Assembly: GCF_900199435.1 (NCBI RefSeq)
Contig: NZ_OAML01000003.1
Coordinates: forward strand, 434,001 to 498,000
Origin: Pygmaiobacter massiliensis
Lineage (GTDB): Bacteria; Bacillota; Clostridia; Oscillospirales; Ruminococcaceae
Reading direction: 5' to 3'
DNA: 64,000 nt
This document shows, piece after piece, positions 44,211-52,852 of this stretch. The notes under the pieces are model-generated. The model ran no database searches. It had not been told where the DNA came from and saw only the letters and a program-made list of their open reading frames with translations. Each line of letters starts with the position of its first letter. Position 1 is the first letter of the stretch. Both the position numbers and the translations under genes were made by a program.

Positions 44211-46932
44211 GTGACCGAAAAAGAACGCGATGCCAACCAAGTGGTGGAGGAAATATTGCGGGAATTGCGCGCGCAGCGCCAAGGCACAGAAATGTCGCCC
44301 GGCGACCCGCCTACACCATCTGCAATGAAAGAGCCGGAGCAAAAGGCCGAGCCTGTGCCCGCACCTGCTGCACCAGCCCCGAAAAAGCAAGAAGAAAAAA
44401 AATCTGAGCCGGTAGAAAAAATTGCTCCCGCAGTGGAGGAAATTTTCCCCGAGCCGAAACTGCCACGCCCTAAACCGCACAGCAGCGAAGATTTTATTGA
44501 TGATCAGTTTACCAAGTTCTTCACCCAGTCCTTTAACGATCTGCCCGAGCCGGAACCGGCCCCGACAGAAAAGAAAAAAGGCTTTTTCGCCAGACTTTTT
44601 GGTGGGCGTAAAGACCGTGATGAGGACGAATACGAAGAAGACTATGAAGAGTACGACGAGGACGAAGAAGATTACGAAGAGGGCGACGCAGAAACACCCG
44701 TAGAGCCGACCCCGGCCCAGCCCGAGAAAAAAGATCTGCCTAAAGACCTTTTTGCGCAAGCGCCTGAGCCCCAGCCTGCCCCAGCGCCGCAGCCCGCGGC
44801 GCCGGCCGAGCCAGCACCGCCGACTTCTATTCCCGGCCGAGCCAGCACCGCCGACTTCTATTCCGGAACCGGCAGCACCGCAGCCGCGTACCGAGATTCG
44901 ATATTTTGATTCGACAACTGCATCGGCAGAGCCAGCCGCCGAACCGGCACAAGTCCAGGAAGCTCCCGAGCCGATACCTGGCAGCCTGTACGACGGCGAA
45001 GAGCCGGAAGCAGTGGCAGCCTCCAGCGGTGCTTCTATTTTTACCGATACGGGCTTTGCGCGTGCTGCGCAGCCGACAGGATTTGTGGACGAGCCGGTGC
45101 AACCCATTAAAACGGCGACACCTCAGGCCGATATCCGCTCGCCCGAGCAGGAAATTGCGGAGCCCTCTGTATTTGAGGACGACGAGGACGAAGAGGAGCC
45201 GCTGAAAGATTACGAAAACCCGGCAGATGCCGAGGCGGTCAGCGCAGACCTGCGCAGCTTGAAGGCAAGCCTTTCGCTGCGGTTTACCGTAACCGGGCTC
45301 ATTACCGTATTCCTCACTTACATCACCCTGGTCAAATCGTATCCTTCGCTGCCCAACTTGCCGCTGCTGAGCCCGACCACCCAGCCACTGATGTATCTGC
45401 TGGTCTGTACGGCCCTCACCGGCATCTGTCTTGCCGTCAACTGGCAAACACTGACGGGCGGTATCCTTTCTATCGTGCGAGAGCCGAACCCGGACATTGC
45501 ACCTGCATTTGCGGGCATTTTTGCCGCAGTACAGTGCCTCGTCTTTCTTACTGACCCCAAACGTTTTGCCGCAGGCAATTACACGATGTTCTGTGGCGTG
45601 GCGGCCTTGACCCTTGCACTCAACCTGCTGGGCAAAAAGCTGACAGCACGTATTGTTCTGGATAACTTTGAAATGGCGAGCAGCGGATTTGAACATTCTG
45701 CGGCTTACAGCATCGAAAACGAAGAGTTGCTGAAAAAGGTAACCAACGGCCTGGGCGAAACCGAACCGCATCTGCTGGTTACCCGCCCGACCGCGCTCGT
45801 AAAAGGCTTTTTACGCCAGAGTTTTTCTGAGCACCTCAGCGATAAGCTTGCCAAGTGGCTGGGCGTTGCAGCCATTGCGGCCAGTGCTGTTTGTGGTATC
45901 GCCGTTTTGGTTATGACCAAAGACGGATTTAGCGCGGTTTCCTGCTTTGCAGGTGCCATCTGCCTCGGCGCACCGTTGGCGTCTACTCTGGTGGGCGCGA
46001 TTCCCGCTGGGCTGATGCAAAGCAGTGCAGCACGGGTGGGCGCTATCATTCCCGGCCCCTCAGCAGTAGAGGCACTTAAACGCACCAATGTTGTGATGAT
46101 GAACGGCAAAGACCTGTTCCCAACCGGACATGTTGCGCTGCGCGGCATCAAAACCTTTGAAAAAGAGCGCATCGACCTTGCAATCCTTTATGCGGCAAGC
46201 ATTTTGGTAGAAGGCTGCGAAACCCTGCGCGATGTCTTTTTGGAAGTCGTGGCCGGCAAGCGTGAAATGCTGTACCAAGTCGAAAACCTGACCTGCGAAA
46301 CCGGGCGCGGTTTTGTGGGCTGGATTGAAGGCAATCGAGTCATCGTGGGCAACCGCGAGATTATGAAACAGCACGATATCGAGATTCCGTCGATGGATTA
46401 CGAGCGCAAGTATACCAAAGACGACCGTATGCCCATTTATCTCGCAGTTTCGGGCAAGTTGTTCGGCATGTTCCTTGTCAGCTATCTGCCCGCAGAAGAA
46501 GTGCAGGACACCCTTGACGAGCTGCGCCACAGCGGTATTTCTTTGCTGGTACGCTCTACCGACTTCAGCATCAGCAACGAGCTGATTGCACGCTGCTACA
46601 ATGTGCCTCTCTCGGATGTTAAGGTGCTGACCGAAAGTGAACTGAACGCGCTTTCTCCCAGCCTTGCCTACCTGCCTGCCAGCGAAGGCGTTATGACTCA
46701 CATCGGTACTTTTGCCTCGTTCATCGGCGGCTTGCAGGCAGCACTTGCAGCCTTTACCGCAGAGCGCACCGCCGCCATCGTGGAGGCAGCTTCGGTAATT
46801 CTGGGCATTGTGCTGACCCTCTTGCTGACCTTCACCGCGGGCCTTGGGCGGCTTTCGGTATTTGCAGTATTGCTTTATCAGCTGGCATGGCTGATTTTGA
46901 CGGTCGCTATTCCGTTACTCAAAAAATATTAA
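44211..46932 (+). pseudogene. Large Pro/Glu-rich membrane protein with a degenerate P-type ATPase fold, split by a 31-bp duplication
   Basis: The GTG at 44211 begins a disordered, Pro/Ala/Glu-rich cytosolic part (about 220 residues, with an acidic run EDEYEEDYEEYDEDEEDYEE). It stops at 44909. A second frame beginning inside it continues to 46932 with the same kind of sequence and then a membrane protein. Removing one copy of the 31-bp repeat at 44802-44863 fuses them into one frame of 896 codons. The membrane part resembles a heavy-metal P-type ATPase: VGAIPAGLMQSSAARVGAI and EALKRTNVV match the CPx-to-DKTGT region, but the phosphorylated Asp is replaced (VVMMNGKDLF near 46090). TGDGxNDAPAL is absent and CPC is replaced by GAPL. 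The actuator TGE is also not seen. So it is a pseudo-ATPase. Function unknown; the native state could be the fused protein. Confidence 0.75.
44802..44864 (+). repeat. 31-bp direct tandem duplication that shifts the reading frame
   Basis: Two exact copies of a 31-bp unit (44802-44832 and 44833-44863), encoding PAEPAPPTSIP in the two different frames. Since 31 is not divisible by three, the extra copy moves the ribosome into the frame that stops at 44909; one copy, or four, would keep the gene open. Confidence 0.95.
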
Positions 46933-46944
46933 ATAAAGTTGATA

Positions 46945-46982
46945 GCAAAGGCGTTTTCTGCGAAAGCAGAAAGCGCCTTTGT
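46945..46982 (+). terminator. Hairpin after the pseudo-ATPase gene
   Basis: CAAAGGCGTTTTCTGC pairs with GCAGAAAGCGCCTTTG, loop GAAA. The T run is weak, so termination strength is uncertain. Confidence 0.7.
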
Positions 46983-47089
46983 ACATCTTGTCCAAGTGTT
47001 TTCCCTATAATTTGGAATAAAACTAGCTATATTTTACACAATTTGGCTTTAAAATGCACTTCTGTTGTGGTATCATGTAAGCAACAGCC

Positions 47090-47147
47090 CGGCAAGAACG
47101 CACAGGGCAAAATCGTAGAAACCCCAGTTTTGTCCCGTGCGCTGCCG
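47090..47147 (+). promoter_or_regulatory. Leader hairpin upstream of the EF-G paralogue
   Basis: CGGCA (47090-47094) pairs with TGCCG (47143-47147), continuing inward as GCAC/GTGC, GGG/CCC and CAAAA/TTTTG. It sits 22 nt before the start of the EF-G-like gene. Part of the 5' side resembles a c-di-GMP-I riboswitch core (ACGCACAGGGCAAA), but the matching second half is missing. Confidence 0.45.
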
Positions 47148-47169
47148 ATTTTGAAAGGGGCATAGAAAA

Positions 47170-49248
47170 ATGAACTACACACAGGAAAACATCCGAAACC
47201 TTTTGCTTACGGGCCATGCCGGTACCGGCAAAACGACTCTCGTTGAGTCGCTGCTTTACTATACAAAGGGGACTGACCGCTTTGGTCGCGTGGAAGACGG
47301 AAATACCGTGTGCGATTTTGATCCCGAAGAGGTCAAACGCAAAGCTTCACTCTCTCTTGCCATTGCGCCGGTGGAATACAGCGGCACAAAATTAAATCTA
47401 ATCGATGTACCGGGACTGTTTGACTTTGAGCTGGGTATGCATGAAGGCATCGAAGCCGCTGAGTCGGTCATCATCTGCATCTCTGCACGCGATGGTCTCA
47501 AAGTGGGTAGTGTCAAAGCTCACGAGCTGGCAAAAAAACACCATAAAAGCGCGATAATCTACGTTTCCAACGTTGATGTGGAAAACGCGGATTTCTATAA
47601 AGTATTTGAAGAGCTGAAAACCGAATTCGGCCCCTCTGTTTGCCCTATTATTGTACCGGTCGAGCAGGCTGGTGGGCGCGTTTATCTAAATCTCGTTCGG
47701 ATGAAAGCTTATAGCTACGTGGCAGGCGAAGCACGTGAAGTGCCGATGCCGAGCTTTGGCCACCGCTTGGATGGCTTGATTGCCGCAATGAGCGAAGCGG
47801 TTGCGGAAACGGATGAAACATTGATGGAGAAATATTTCTCCGGTGAAGCATTTACCCAGGAAGAGCTGCAGCGCGGCATCAAAGCGGGCATTAAATCCGG
47901 TGCAATTACGCCAGTGTTCTGCGGCGCAGCCACCAGGCAAGAGTGTACCGACCAGCTGCTGCACTATATGAAGCACCTTATGCCTTCTCCGGCAGAGGCA
48001 GGACCTGTCGTCGGTGAAAATGCCGACGGCGAAACGGTGGAGCGTGAGTGCGACTCCACAGGGCCTCTGGCGGCATATGTATTTAAAACGATTGCCGACC
48101 CCTTTATCGGCAAGCTGAGTTATGTCAAAGTGCTTTCGGGTGTGCTGAAAGCGGATTCTCCGCTGGTGAACTCCCGCACGGGGGAATCGGAGCGACTGGG
48201 CAAGCTGCTCTTCTTAAAAGGCAAGAAGCAGATTGATACTGCGCAGATTCCGGCAGGTGATATTGGCGCGCTGACCAAACTTGCCGAGACCAAAACAGGC
48301 GACACTCTTTGCGCACCGGGTAAGGTGTTTAAAGCACCGCGCCCCAATTTCCCAATTCCAACCCTTTCTATGGCCTTAAAAGTAAAACAAAAGGGAGATG
48401 AAAGCAAAATTTCGGGCGCACTTTCCCGTTTGATGGAAGAGGATTGCACCCTGCTTTATCGCATGAACACCGAAACGACACAGCAAATCATCAGTGGTCT
48501 CGGCGAGCAGCATCTGGACGCTGTGGTCTCAAAACTGAAATCCAAGTTTGGCGTTGAGGTGGAGCTGACCACACCGCGCATTGCTTATCGTGAATCGCTG
48601 CGTAAAAAAGTAAAGGCGCAGGGGCGGCATAAAAAGCAATCTGGCGGCCACGGTCAGTTTGGTGATGTGTGGATTGAGTTCGAGCCGACCGATTGCGAAT
48701 CGCTGGTGTTTGAAGAAAACGTGTTTGGTGGTGCGGTGCCGAAGAATTTCTTCCCCGCAGTAGAAAAAGGTTTACAGGAAGCGGTAAAATACGGCGTGCT
48801 GGCAGGCTATCCGTTGGTGGGCTTAAAAGCAACGCTGGTCGACGGTTCCTACCACCCGGTGGATTCTAACGAGCAGTCCTTCAAGATGGCAGCAAAAATC
48901 GCTTATAAATCTGCATTGCCACAAGCCGGCCCTGTTTTGCTGGAGCCGATTGGCACGCTGAAAGCCTATGTGCCTGACAATTGCACCGGCGATGTGATGG
49001 GCGAAGCCAATAAACGCCGCGGGCGCGTGCTGGGCATGAGCAGGGCAGAGGATGGCTTGCAGCTGGTAGAGGCAGAGATGCCTGTGGCAGAGATGCATGA
49101 CTTTACGACCTATCTGCGTAGCCTTACTCAGGGGCGTGGCTATTTTACCTTTGATTTTGCGCGGTATGAGCCTTTGCCCGCAAACCTCGAGAGCAAAGTG
49201 ATAGAAGAAGCCAAAAAATTCATGGTAAGAGGCGCGGAAGAAGAATAA
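47170..49248 (+). CDS. Elongation factor G paralogue with altered GTPase motifs
   Basis: 692 residues, all five EF-G domains. The P-loop GHAGTGKT (15-22) is intact, but G3 reads DVPGLFDF (79-86), where the catalytic His of DTPGH is Leu (L83), and G4 reads SNVD (133-136) in place of NKMD. Later domains are well preserved: GGHGQFGDVWIEFEP (domain IV), LEPIGTLKAYVPDNCTGDVMGEANKRRGRVLGM (in two parts, domain V). Such proteins are often labelled EF-G-like or FusB-type paralogues; whether this one hydrolyses GTP is open. Role could be ribosome rescue, hibernation, or protection. A gene for canonical fusA is not in the window. Confidence 0.9.
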   Translation: MNYTQENIRNLLLTGHAGTGKTTLVESLLYYTKGTDRFGRVEDGNTVCDFDPEEVKRKASLSLAIAPVEYSGTKLNLIDVPGLFDFELGMHEGIEAAESVIICISARDGLKVGSVKAHELAKKHHKSAIIYVSNVDVENADFYKVFEELKTEFGPSVCPIIVPVEQAGGRVYLNLVRMKAYSYVAGEAREVPMPSFGHRLDGLIAAMSEAVAETDETLMEKYFSGEAFTQEELQRGIKAGIKSGAITPVFCGAATRQECTDQLLHYMKHLMPSPAEAGPVVGENADGETVERECDSTGPLAAYVFKTIADPFIGKLSYVKVLSGVLKADSPLVNSRTGESERLGKLLFLKGKKQIDTAQIPAGDIGALTKLAETKTGDTLCAPGKVFKAPRPNFPIPTLSMALKVKQKGDESKISGALSRLMEEDCTLLYRMNTETTQQIISGLGEQHLDAVVSKLKSKFGVEVELTTPRIAYRESLRKKVKAQGRHKKQSGGHGQFGDVWIEFEPTDCESLVFEENVFGGAVPKNFFPAVEKGLQEAVKYGVLAGYPLVGLKATLVDGSYHPVDSNEQSFKMAAKIAYKSALPQAGPVLLEPIGTLKAYVPDNCTGDVMGEANKRRGRVLGMSRAEDGLQLVEAEMPVAEMHDFTTYLRSLTQGRGYFTFDFARYEPLPANLESKVIEEAKKFMVRGAEEE

Positions 49249-49308
49249 ATTTGCCCGACAATGTGAATCATGACCGGGTCCGCTTATTACTTGAGGTCCC
49301 GAAATTTA

Positions 49309-49345
49309 AAACATGGCGCTGCAGTGCAGCGCCGTGTTTTCTTGT
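49309..49345 (+). terminator. Terminator of the EF-G paralogue gene
   Basis: ACATGGCGCTGC pairs with GCAGCGCCGTGT (one mismatch), followed by TTTTCTTG. Confidence 0.85.
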
Positions 49346-49466
49346 GAGTGCAGTCCAAGATAAAAAATCGGAAAAAATAAGTATTTTTTTTGCTAAAAAT
49401 GCATACAAATAATTGACAAATCACAGAAACTCACAGCAAATTGTATGATGTATTCCCTTTTTTGTC

Positions 49467-49495
49467 TTGACAGTCTGGGACAACTAATATATAAT
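49467..49495 (+). promoter_or_regulatory. Consensus sigma-A promoter of greA
   Basis: TTGACA at 49467-49472, a 17-bp spacer and TATAAT at 49490-49495, about 130 bp upstream of greA. Fully consensus. Confidence 0.85.
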
Positions 49496-49627
49496 ACATC
49501 ATACTGTTGAAAAAACAGGTACGCCTGTTAAGAAAACACTGGTTTCAGTGTTAGAAAACTTCTTAGAATAAAAACCCGGCCGTGCCTCAGCTGGCTGTAC
49601 GGTGGGAAAAAAAGGAGAGCAGCGATT

Positions 49628-50104
49628 TTGGCTACGAAAGAACTGGTTATCACCCCGGAGGGCTTGAAAGCTCTGGAGGATGAACTCGAACAACTCAAAA
49701 CCGTCAAACGCCGTGAGGTGGCAGAAAAGATTAAAATTGCCCGCGGTTTTGGCGACCTTTCAGAAAATAGTGAATACGATGAAGCGAAAAACGAGCAGGG
49801 CCTTGTAGAAACCCGCATCGTTTATCTTGAAAAAATGCTCAAGAATGTCCGCGTTTTGGACGAGAGCGAACTTAGCACCGATGCTGTCATGGTTGGCAGC
49901 CGCGTTGTGGTGAAAGACGAAGACGATGAGGAAGAAGAGTACACCATCGTTGGCTCTACCGAGGCAAACCCTGCTGAGGGCAAAATTTCGGACGAGAGCG
50001 CAGTTGGCAAGGCTTTGATGGGCCATAAAGCCGGTGACGTCGTCAATGTCACTGTGCCCAGCGGAGCAGTGATCCACTACGAAATTCTTGAAATTAAAGC
50101 GTAA
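49628..50104 (+). CDS. greA: Transcription elongation factor GreA
   Basis: 158 residues. N-terminal coiled coil (about 12-75) with the acidic catalytic tip [17 protein letters not shown]-terminal FKBP-like domain ([27 protein letters not shown]). GreA stimulates transcript cleavage by backtracked RNA polymerase. AAAGGAG at 49611-49617 and spacing of 10 give a TTG start at 49628, unusual for GreA. The insert DEDDEEEEY is acidic. Confidence 0.96.
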   Translation: MATKELVITPEGLKALEDELEQLKTVKRREVAEKIKIARGFGDLSENSEYDEAKNEQGLVETRIVYLEKMLKNVRVLDESELSTDAVMVGSRVVVKDEDDEEEEYTIVGSTEANPAEGKISDESAVGKALMGHKAGDVVNVTVPSGAVIHYEILEIKA

Positions 50105-50303
50105 GTTTTAAGGCAAAGCTTTTAAAAGGGCGGCAAAACGGGCAAAAACCCCGGGTTGTCGCCTTTGTTTTTGTGGGTTTGTCCCTTTTTGGTGTAAACT
50201 TCTGCCAAAGCCGTTGCAAACCCTGCCGCAAATGCGGTACAATAAAATGATTCCAAAAATAAAAGCGCATTTTTTGCGCAAATGAATACGATGGAGGCAG
50301 AAA

Positions 50304-51878
50304 ATGGAAAACGAAATCCGCAACGAAGTAGTGAACGAAATAAAAGAAAAGGCTGCCGAAGTGAAACAGAAGGTACAACAGGCAGGAGAAGAGCTTTCTG
50401 CTGCTGCATACAGTGAACTTCTTCAGATTCGCCGCGACAAGCTGACCGCTTTGCAGGAAGCTGGCCGCGACCCGTTTTGCAAAACGAAATATCCGGTAGA
50501 TGCATACGCTGCGGAAGTTCGTGAAAACTTCACCGAGGTAGCAGAGGGCGAGCAGGGCCGTATCGTTTCACTTGCAGGCCGACTGATGAGCAAACGCATC
50601 ATGGGCAAGGCAAGCTTTGCTGAGCTGCGCGACAACAGCGGTGATATCCAGATTTATATCCGCCGTGATGTGATTGGCGACGATGAGTATGCACTGTACA
50701 AAAAGTACGATATAGGCGACATTGTCGGCATCAAGGGCGAGGTCTTCCGCACCCACATGGGCGAAATCTCGGTCAAGGTCAGCGAAATCGAGCTGCTTTC
50801 GAAATCGCTGCTGCCGCTGCCGGAAAAATTCCACGGCCTTACTGATACCGAGGCACGTTATCGTCAGCGTTATGTTGACCTTATCGTCAACCCGGAGGTC
50901 AAAGAGGTCTTCGTAAAACGCAGCAAAATCATGAAAGAAATTCGCGAGTATCTTGATGACAAGGGCTTCCTTGAAGTAGATACCCCGATTTTGACCCCGT
51001 TTGAGATTGGCGCTTCGGCACGTCCGTTCACCACGCACCACAACACGCTAGATATGGATATGACCCTGCGTATCGAAACCGAGCTTTACCTCAAACGCCT
51101 TATCGTTGGCGGTTTTGACCGTGTGTATGAGGTTGGCCGTATTTTCCGTAACGAGGGCATGGACCCGAAACACAATCCAGAATTCACCAGCATTGAGCTA
51201 TATCAGGCTTTCACCGATTACTACGGCATGATGGACCTTGTAGAGGAGCTGTATAAGCGCCTTGCAACCAATGTTTGCGGCAGCCTGACCATCCCGTATC
51301 AGGGCAACCAGATTGATCTCAGCCACTGGGAGCGCTTGACCATGGTAGAAGCAGTTAAGAAATATTCCGGTGTGGATTACTACGACTGGAAGAACGACGA
51401 AGATGCAATTGCCGCAGCAAAAGAGCATCACGTAGAGCTGCCTGAAGTGCCCACCCGCGGTGCAATTTTGGCAGAGTTCTTCGATGCATTTGTTGAGGAT
51501 AAGCTGATTCAGCCGACCTTTATTTATGACTACCCGGTCGAGATTAGTCCGCTGGCCAAACGCAAACCTGAAGAGCCTGCGTTTACCGAGCGCTTTGAGT
51601 ATTTCATCAATGCTACCGAGTTTGGCAACGCATTTAGCGAGCTGAATGACCCCATTGATCAGAAAGCACGTTTTGAGCGCCAGGTACGTGAGCGCAAAGA
51701 ACTCGACCCCAGCTGCAAAGCACAGGTAGACTACGATTATGTCACCGCGCTCGAGTATGGCCTTGCGCCCACCGGCGGCCTTGGCTTTGGCGTAGACCGC
51801 CTGGTTATGCTGCTTACCGATTCGGCATCCATCCGCGATGTTCTACTCTTCCCGACCATGAAGCCGATCGGACAGTAA
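50304..51878 (+). CDS. lysS: Class II lysyl-tRNA synthetase
   Basis: 524 residues: OB-fold anticodon-binding domain (about 75-190), then the class II core with motif 1 (FLEVDTPILTP), motif 2 (GRIFRNEGMDPKHNPEFTSIE) and motif 3 (GLGFGVDRLVMLLT). It has an extra N-terminal extension of about 35 residues rich in Glu, Lys and Val, not usual for the family. GGAGG precedes ATG 50304. It follows greA by 200 bp and may be cotranscribed. Confidence 0.97.
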   Translation: MENEIRNEVVNEIKEKAAEVKQKVQQAGEELSAAAYSELLQIRRDKLTALQEAGRDPFCKTKYPVDAYAAEVRENFTEVAEGEQGRIVSLAGRLMSKRIMGKASFAELRDNSGDIQIYIRRDVIGDDEYALYKKYDIGDIVGIKGEVFRTHMGEISVKVSEIELLSKSLLPLPEKFHGLTDTEARYRQRYVDLIVNPEVKEVFVKRSKIMKEIREYLDDKGFLEVDTPILTPFEIGASARPFTTHHNTLDMDMTLRIETELYLKRLIVGGFDRVYEVGRIFRNEGMDPKHNPEFTSIELYQAFTDYYGMMDLVEELYKRLATNVCGSLTIPYQGNQIDLSHWERLTMVEAVKKYSGVDYYDWKNDEDAIAAAKEHHVELPEVPTRGAILAEFFDAFVEDKLIQPTFIYDYPVEISPLAKRKPEEPAFTERFEYFINATEFGNAFSELNDPIDQKARFERQVRERKELDPSCKAQVDYDYVTALEYGLAPTGGLGFGVDRLVMLLTDSASIRDVLLFPTMKPIGQ

Positions 51879-51957
51879 AACATTAAAACAGAGAAAAATT
51901 TTGCGATGTGGCGGCAGCTCCCGGGCGCTGCAAGAGGTTTTATAATTTAAATTTAGA

Positions 51958-52004
51958 GAAGGCTTGTACTTTAGTTGCAAAAGCGACAAAGGGCAAGTCT
52001 TTTC
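51958..52004 (+). terminator. Terminator of lysS
   Basis: A stem built on GGCTTG/CAAGTC, CTTT/AAAG and GTTGC/GCGAC with small bulges, followed by TTTTCT. Confidence 0.65.
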
Positions 52005-52132
52005 TATTATATTGGTCATTTAGAAAGCATCTTTTGGCTTTTATGTTGAAATATTTTTAGTAGTCCTTTAATTATCCGCCCTGACGCCGCAGGGGTAGAG
52101 TGAATAGAATTTAAAATATAAAGTGAAGAAAA

Positions 52133-52852
52133 ATGAATGTAATGAAATTTGCAATATGTGATGATTCACCACAACAATTAATTGCTCTGGAAAAAATCTT
52201 AAAAGAATACCTCGCACAGCACGATATCATTTTTCAAATAGACACGTTTGATAATCCAAATGCACTGCTGGAATGCCACCCTCAAGACTATGATGCAGCA
52301 ATTTTGGATGTTTATATGCCAGATAAAAATGGCATCGAGGTGGGCAAACAAATTCGTAAAGAGAATCCTTCCATTATTTTAATTTATATCTCAGAACGCC
52401 TGGAATTTGCACCGCAAGGGTATGAGGTATCGGCGTTTCGGTATTTAATGAAAGATTCTCTCGAAAAAAGCTTTGCTCCCTGTATGGACGCAGTGCTGAA
52501 AATGCTCCATAAAAAAAGTGCTGCATATCCGATAAAGACAGATATGGGCCTTTATTGGATCTCACCCGAACACATTATTTATGTGGAAAGTAATAAGCGC
52601 GTAGTAACATTTTATGTGCAGGACGAGGAGCGGGAGTATTACTCTTGCTATGGAAAATTATCTGATGTGGAGGAGAAGCTTTCTCCTGTCGGTTTTCTGC
52701 GCATCCATAAAAGCTTTTTGGTAAATATGGAATTCATTCAATATATGAACAACTCCCACGTTACCCTTAAAAACCACATAGAGTTGAGTCTCAGTAAGCA
52801 AAACAGCAACGAGCTCCTCCGCACTTATTGTTTATGGCGAGGTAAATTATAA
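52133..52852 (+). CDS. LytTR-family response regulator
   Basis: The 239-residue protein has a receiver domain (MKFAICDDSPQQL, D-containing AILDVYMPDKNG) and a LytTR DNA-binding domain (about 135-235: HIIYVESNKRVVTFY, FLRIHKSFLVNMEFIQYM). This is the AgrA/ComE type. It could start at ATG 52133 or 52142; ribosome-site support is weak (GAAGAAAA). It is an intact paralogue of the broken regulator at 1359-2063. It overlaps the kinase gene by one base. Confidence 0.93.
   Translation: MNVMKFAICDDSPQQLIALEKILKEYLAQHDIIFQIDTFDNPNALLECHPQDYDAAILDVYMPDKNGIEVGKQIRKENPSIILIYISERLEFAPQGYEVSAFRYLMKDSLEKSFAPCMDAVLKMLHKKSAAYPIKTDMGLYWISPEHIIYVESNKRVVTFYVQDEEREYYSCYGKLSDVEEKLSPVGFLRIHKSFLVNMEFIQYMNNSHVTLKNHIELSLSKQNSNELLRTYCLWRGKL

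Noticed and set aside
43347-45107. 586-codon minus-strand frame opposite rlmB and the pseudo-ATPase gene
   Set aside because: Composition is low-complexity Gly/Arg and follows the antisense of Pro/Glu-rich codons; no ribosome site.
47095-47125. c-di-GMP-I riboswitch
   Set aside because: ACGCACAGGGCAAA matches one arm but the second helix and its ACGCAAAGCC are absent; the same bases form a simple hairpin.
49413-49449. Alternative greA promoter at TTGACA 49413 with TATGAT 49444
   Set aside because: Spacer of 25 bp is too long; a consensus promoter lies downstream.
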